Below, piece by piece: positions 44,897-46,894 of a stretch of DNA of 46,894 nucleotides. The translations under genes and the position numbers were made by a program. This DNA is from Altererythrobacter sp. (GTDB taxonomy: Bacteria; Pseudomonadota; Alphaproteobacteria; Sphingomonadales; Sphingomonadaceae), in the NCBI GenBank assembly GCA_031178065.1, contig JAPSJS010000024.1, positions 1 through 46,894 on the forward strand. The letters run 5' to 3'. The notes beneath the pieces were generated by a model. That model saw only the letters and a list, made by a program, of their open reading frames with translations, had not been told where the DNA came from and made no database searches. The first letter of the stretch is position 1, and each line of letters opens with the position of its first letter.

Positions 44897-46894
44897 ATGA
44901 TCAGCGGAACAATGTGCACTCGCTGGACCTTGCTGGGCGCGGCTTCGGTGCTTGCGGTGGCGTGTGCGGGAACGCCCGCCTTTGCGCAGACGGAAGGTCA
45001 GGCCGAAGAGGGCACGGAAGCCCAGACCGGTGCGGGCAACAACGAGATCGTCGTGACGGGCTTTCGCGCCTCGCTGGAGAATGCGCTCAACGCAAAACGC
45101 GAATCCAACCTCATCATCGAATCGGTCACGGCGGAGGACATCGGGAAGTTCCCGGACCAGAACGTGGCCGAATCGCTCCAGCGCCTGCCGGGCATCCAGA
45201 TCGACCGCGAGAACGGGCAGGGCTCGAAGGTCAGAATACGCGGCCTCGAGCAGAACGTGACGCTGCTCAATGGCGAGCTCTTCGTGAGCGGCCTCGAGGT
45301 CTACAAGGTCGGTGAGGGGAACTACAACCGCAACGACAGCCTCGAAGGCGTGCCGTCGGAGCTGATCGGCGGAATCGAAGTATACAAGTCGCCGAACGCC
45401 TCGCTGCTCGAAGGCGGTCTGGGCGGTATCGTCAACCTGAAGACGCGCAACCCTCTCTCCCTGCGGGACGGGCTGACGGTCGCCGGGAACGTCAAGATGA
45501 GCAAGGGCAGCGAGATCGGCGGCTGGGAGCCCGCCGGTGCTGCGGTCGTGGGCTACAATTTCAACGATCGCCTGGGTGTCATCGCCTCGTTCAGCTATGA
45601 AAAGACCAACAATCACGTCAACGTGCTCGGCGGCGACAACCGCGGCAACTGGGCCTTCGACGAAGGCCGCCGCGACACCGCGACCGTGCCCACGAACTAC
45701 TATGCCCCCGAATATCGCTACATCACCGATCGCGACCAGTATCGGCGGCGCTGGGGCGCATCGCTCGGCGTCAATTTCAGGCCGACCGACGAACTGGAAG
45801 TCAGCGCGCAGTACTTCCACTCCGACCTGAAGATCGACACGCGTGAGGCATCGGTCAAATTCCCGTTCGGGCAGGGAGAGTCTCAGGGCCTGGTTGGAGA
45901 CTACAACATCAACGACGACGGCATCCTGCTCGAAGGGACGGTGCGCGCCCAGTCGGCAGAGGCGATTTCCTTCGTCGACGTATCGAACATCAAATCGGAC
46001 AATCTCCAGTTCAAGGTCCACTGGGATAACCAAACCAATTTCCGTGCGTCAGTTACGGCGGCCTACTCGTCGTCCAAAATGGATCGGGAGGTGGCGAACA
46101 ACGACGTGCGCTACACCGCCTATGGCGTCCGGGGGCCCGGCACTTCGGGGCCGCAGCCGGGCTTCACGCCCAATTCTGCAGCGCCGCCGACGTTCGATTT
46201 CACCTATCGCAACGGAGATTTTCCGAGCTTCGGCATCGCCGATGGCAGTCCGCAGGACCTGTTCAACAACCCTGCCTACGGCTTCTTCAAGTCGCATTGG
46301 GCTTTCGGCGACCGTTCGGACATCAAGGGCAACTCGATTCGTGCCGACTTCGCCTATGACGTCGACGACAACGACACGAACACGATCACGCTGAGCGCGG
46401 GATTCCGCTACGGGCAGCGCACGGTGGACTTCACCTCCGGCCGCTATCTCGCCGATTACAGCGGCAAGGGCGAAATGGACGCCACCGCGATCCCCGAGGA
46501 CGAGCGCGTCGACGGCTATTCCTACAACTGGACCCCGTATGGGTACTTCCAGGACGGCGCGATCGGCTACAAGATCTGCGACCTTCCCGAAGCGAACAAG
46601 CCGGCGGCCTTTGCCGGGTGCACACGCTTCGGAAACTCGCCCGCGCTGATCACCCCCTACGCGACCTTCGAGAGCAATCCCGAGCGGGTGGAGACGATCA
46701 CCGACTTCGCCGGTGGCGGCCATGTCGCGGGCGATACGGTAATGGTTGCCGACCGTTCGCAGATGACGAACGCGCTCCAGTGGATTCAGTCGCTTTATCC
46801 GGACACACCGTTCAGCTTCTTTGCCGACCCCCTCCAGACCTATCGGGTGAAGGAGGAAACGAAGTCGGGCTACGTCATGGCGGACATGGGCGGG
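44897..46894 (+). CDS. TonB-dependent receptor (3' end cut by window)
   Basis: These 666 codons of an outer-membrane TonB-dependent receptor run in frame to the window edge without a stop. A signal peptide of about 31 residues (ending PAFAQTEG) and a TonB-box-like stretch precede the plug: NEIVVTGFRASLENALNAKR, SVTAEDIGKFPDQNVAESLQ, RLPGIQIDREN and LLEGGLGGIVNLKTRNPLSL. The rest is barrel strands. The style is the Xanthomonas/Caulobacter family of receptors for plant-type sugars. The ATG at 44897 follows GGGAGGG by seven bases; the only nearby upstream ATG (44881) is out of frame. The divergent GH3 gene suggests import of beta-glucan oligosaccharides. Confidence 0.93.
   Translation, partial: MISGTMCTRWTLLGAASVLAVACAGTPAFAQTEGQAEEGTEAQTGAGNNEIVVTGFRASLENALNAKRESNLIIESVTAEDIGKFPDQNVAESLQRLPGIQIDRENGQGSKVRIRGLEQNVTLLNGELFVSGLEVYKVGEGNYNRNDSLEGVPSELIGGIEVYKSPNASLLEGGLGGIVNLKTRNPLSLRDGLTVAGNVKMSKGSEIGGWEPAGAAVVGYNFNDRLGVIASFSYEKTNNHVNVLGGDNRGNWAFDEGRRDTATVPTNYYAPEYRYITDRDQYRRRWGASLGVNFRPTDELEVSAQYFHSDLKIDTREASVKFPFGQGESQGLVGDYNINDDGILLEGTVRAQSAEAISFVDVSNIKSDNLQFKVHWDNQTNFRASVTAAYSSSKMDREVANNDVRYTAYGVRGPGTSGPQPGFTPNSAAPPTFDFTYRNGDFPSFGIADGSPQDLFNNPAYGFFKSHWAFGDRSDIKGNSIRADFAYDVDDNDTNTITLSAGFRYGQRTVDFTSGRYLADYSGKGEMDATAIPEDERVDGYSYNWTPYGYFQDGAIGYKICDLPEANKPAAFAGCTRFGNSPALITPYATFESNPERVETITDFAGGGHVAGDTVMVADRSQMTNALQWIQSLYPDTPFSFFADPLQTYRVKEETKSGYVMADMGG

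Noticed and set aside
44794-45315. 173-codon plus-strand frame overlapping the TonB receptor start
   Set aside because: It is a shadow frame; the receptor frame from 44897 has a signal peptide, plug motifs and runs unbroken to the window end.

Overview
The window is a high-GC, gene-dense piece of an alphaproteobacterial chromosome, most likely Sphingomonadales (Erythrobacteraceae or Sphingomonadaceae type). The basis is the look of the encoded proteins, the complete division/cell-wall cluster, the tRNA-Ala(CGC)-obgE-proB block, a dispersed repeat of the VIPAKAGIQ type, and a Caulobacter/Xanthomonas-type TonB receptor paired with a family 3 glycosidase. No mobile element, CRISPR array or rRNA was seen.

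Region 1 (1-16316, + strand) is the dcw cluster: ftsI (5' end outside the window)-murE-murF-mraY-murD-ftsW-murG-murC-murB-ddl-ftsQ-ftsA-ftsZ. Almost every junction is a 1- or 4-base stop/start overlap, so it reads as one coupled operon for meso-DAP peptidoglycan precursors and the divisome. The only sizeable gap, between ftsA and ftsZ, holds a perfect DnaA box. Directly after ftsZ comes an exported TPR/SPOR protein, then a YbjN-type protein, a Bax-inhibitor-1 membrane protein with a good terminator, and a lipoprotein with 14 consecutive prolines.

Region 2 (21204-24708, + strand) holds tRNA-Ala(CGC), whose terminator begins inside the CCA tail, then obgE, a repeat element, proB and an NAD-dependent epimerase-like gene.

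Region 3 (24715-33089, - strand) is a sulfur block. A proline-rich membrane-anchored protein, a mercaptopyruvate sulfurtransferase, a cystathionine beta-lyase and an MscS channel are followed by cobA-DUF2849-cysI-DUF934-cysH (siroheme supply and assimilatory sulfate/sulfite reduction). queF and fumC follow on the + strand.

Region 4 (35075-42030, - strand) is a nitrate/nitrite assimilation cluster, transcribed nasT-nasS-[leader]-porin-nirC-nirB-nirD. The 264-base leader before the porin carries a promoter-like pair, stem-loops with AACG-type loops of the kind bound by ANTAR antiterminators, and an intrinsic terminator. This matches a NasS/NasT antitermination switch driving an operon for nitrite import and reduction. 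No nitrate reductase or nitrate transporter lies in the window.

Region 5 (42091-46894) holds a periplasmic GH3 beta-glucosidase (-) divergent from a TonB-dependent receptor (+, cut by the window end). Two LacI-type operator-like palindromes lie between them, suggesting a carbohydrate-utilisation locus.
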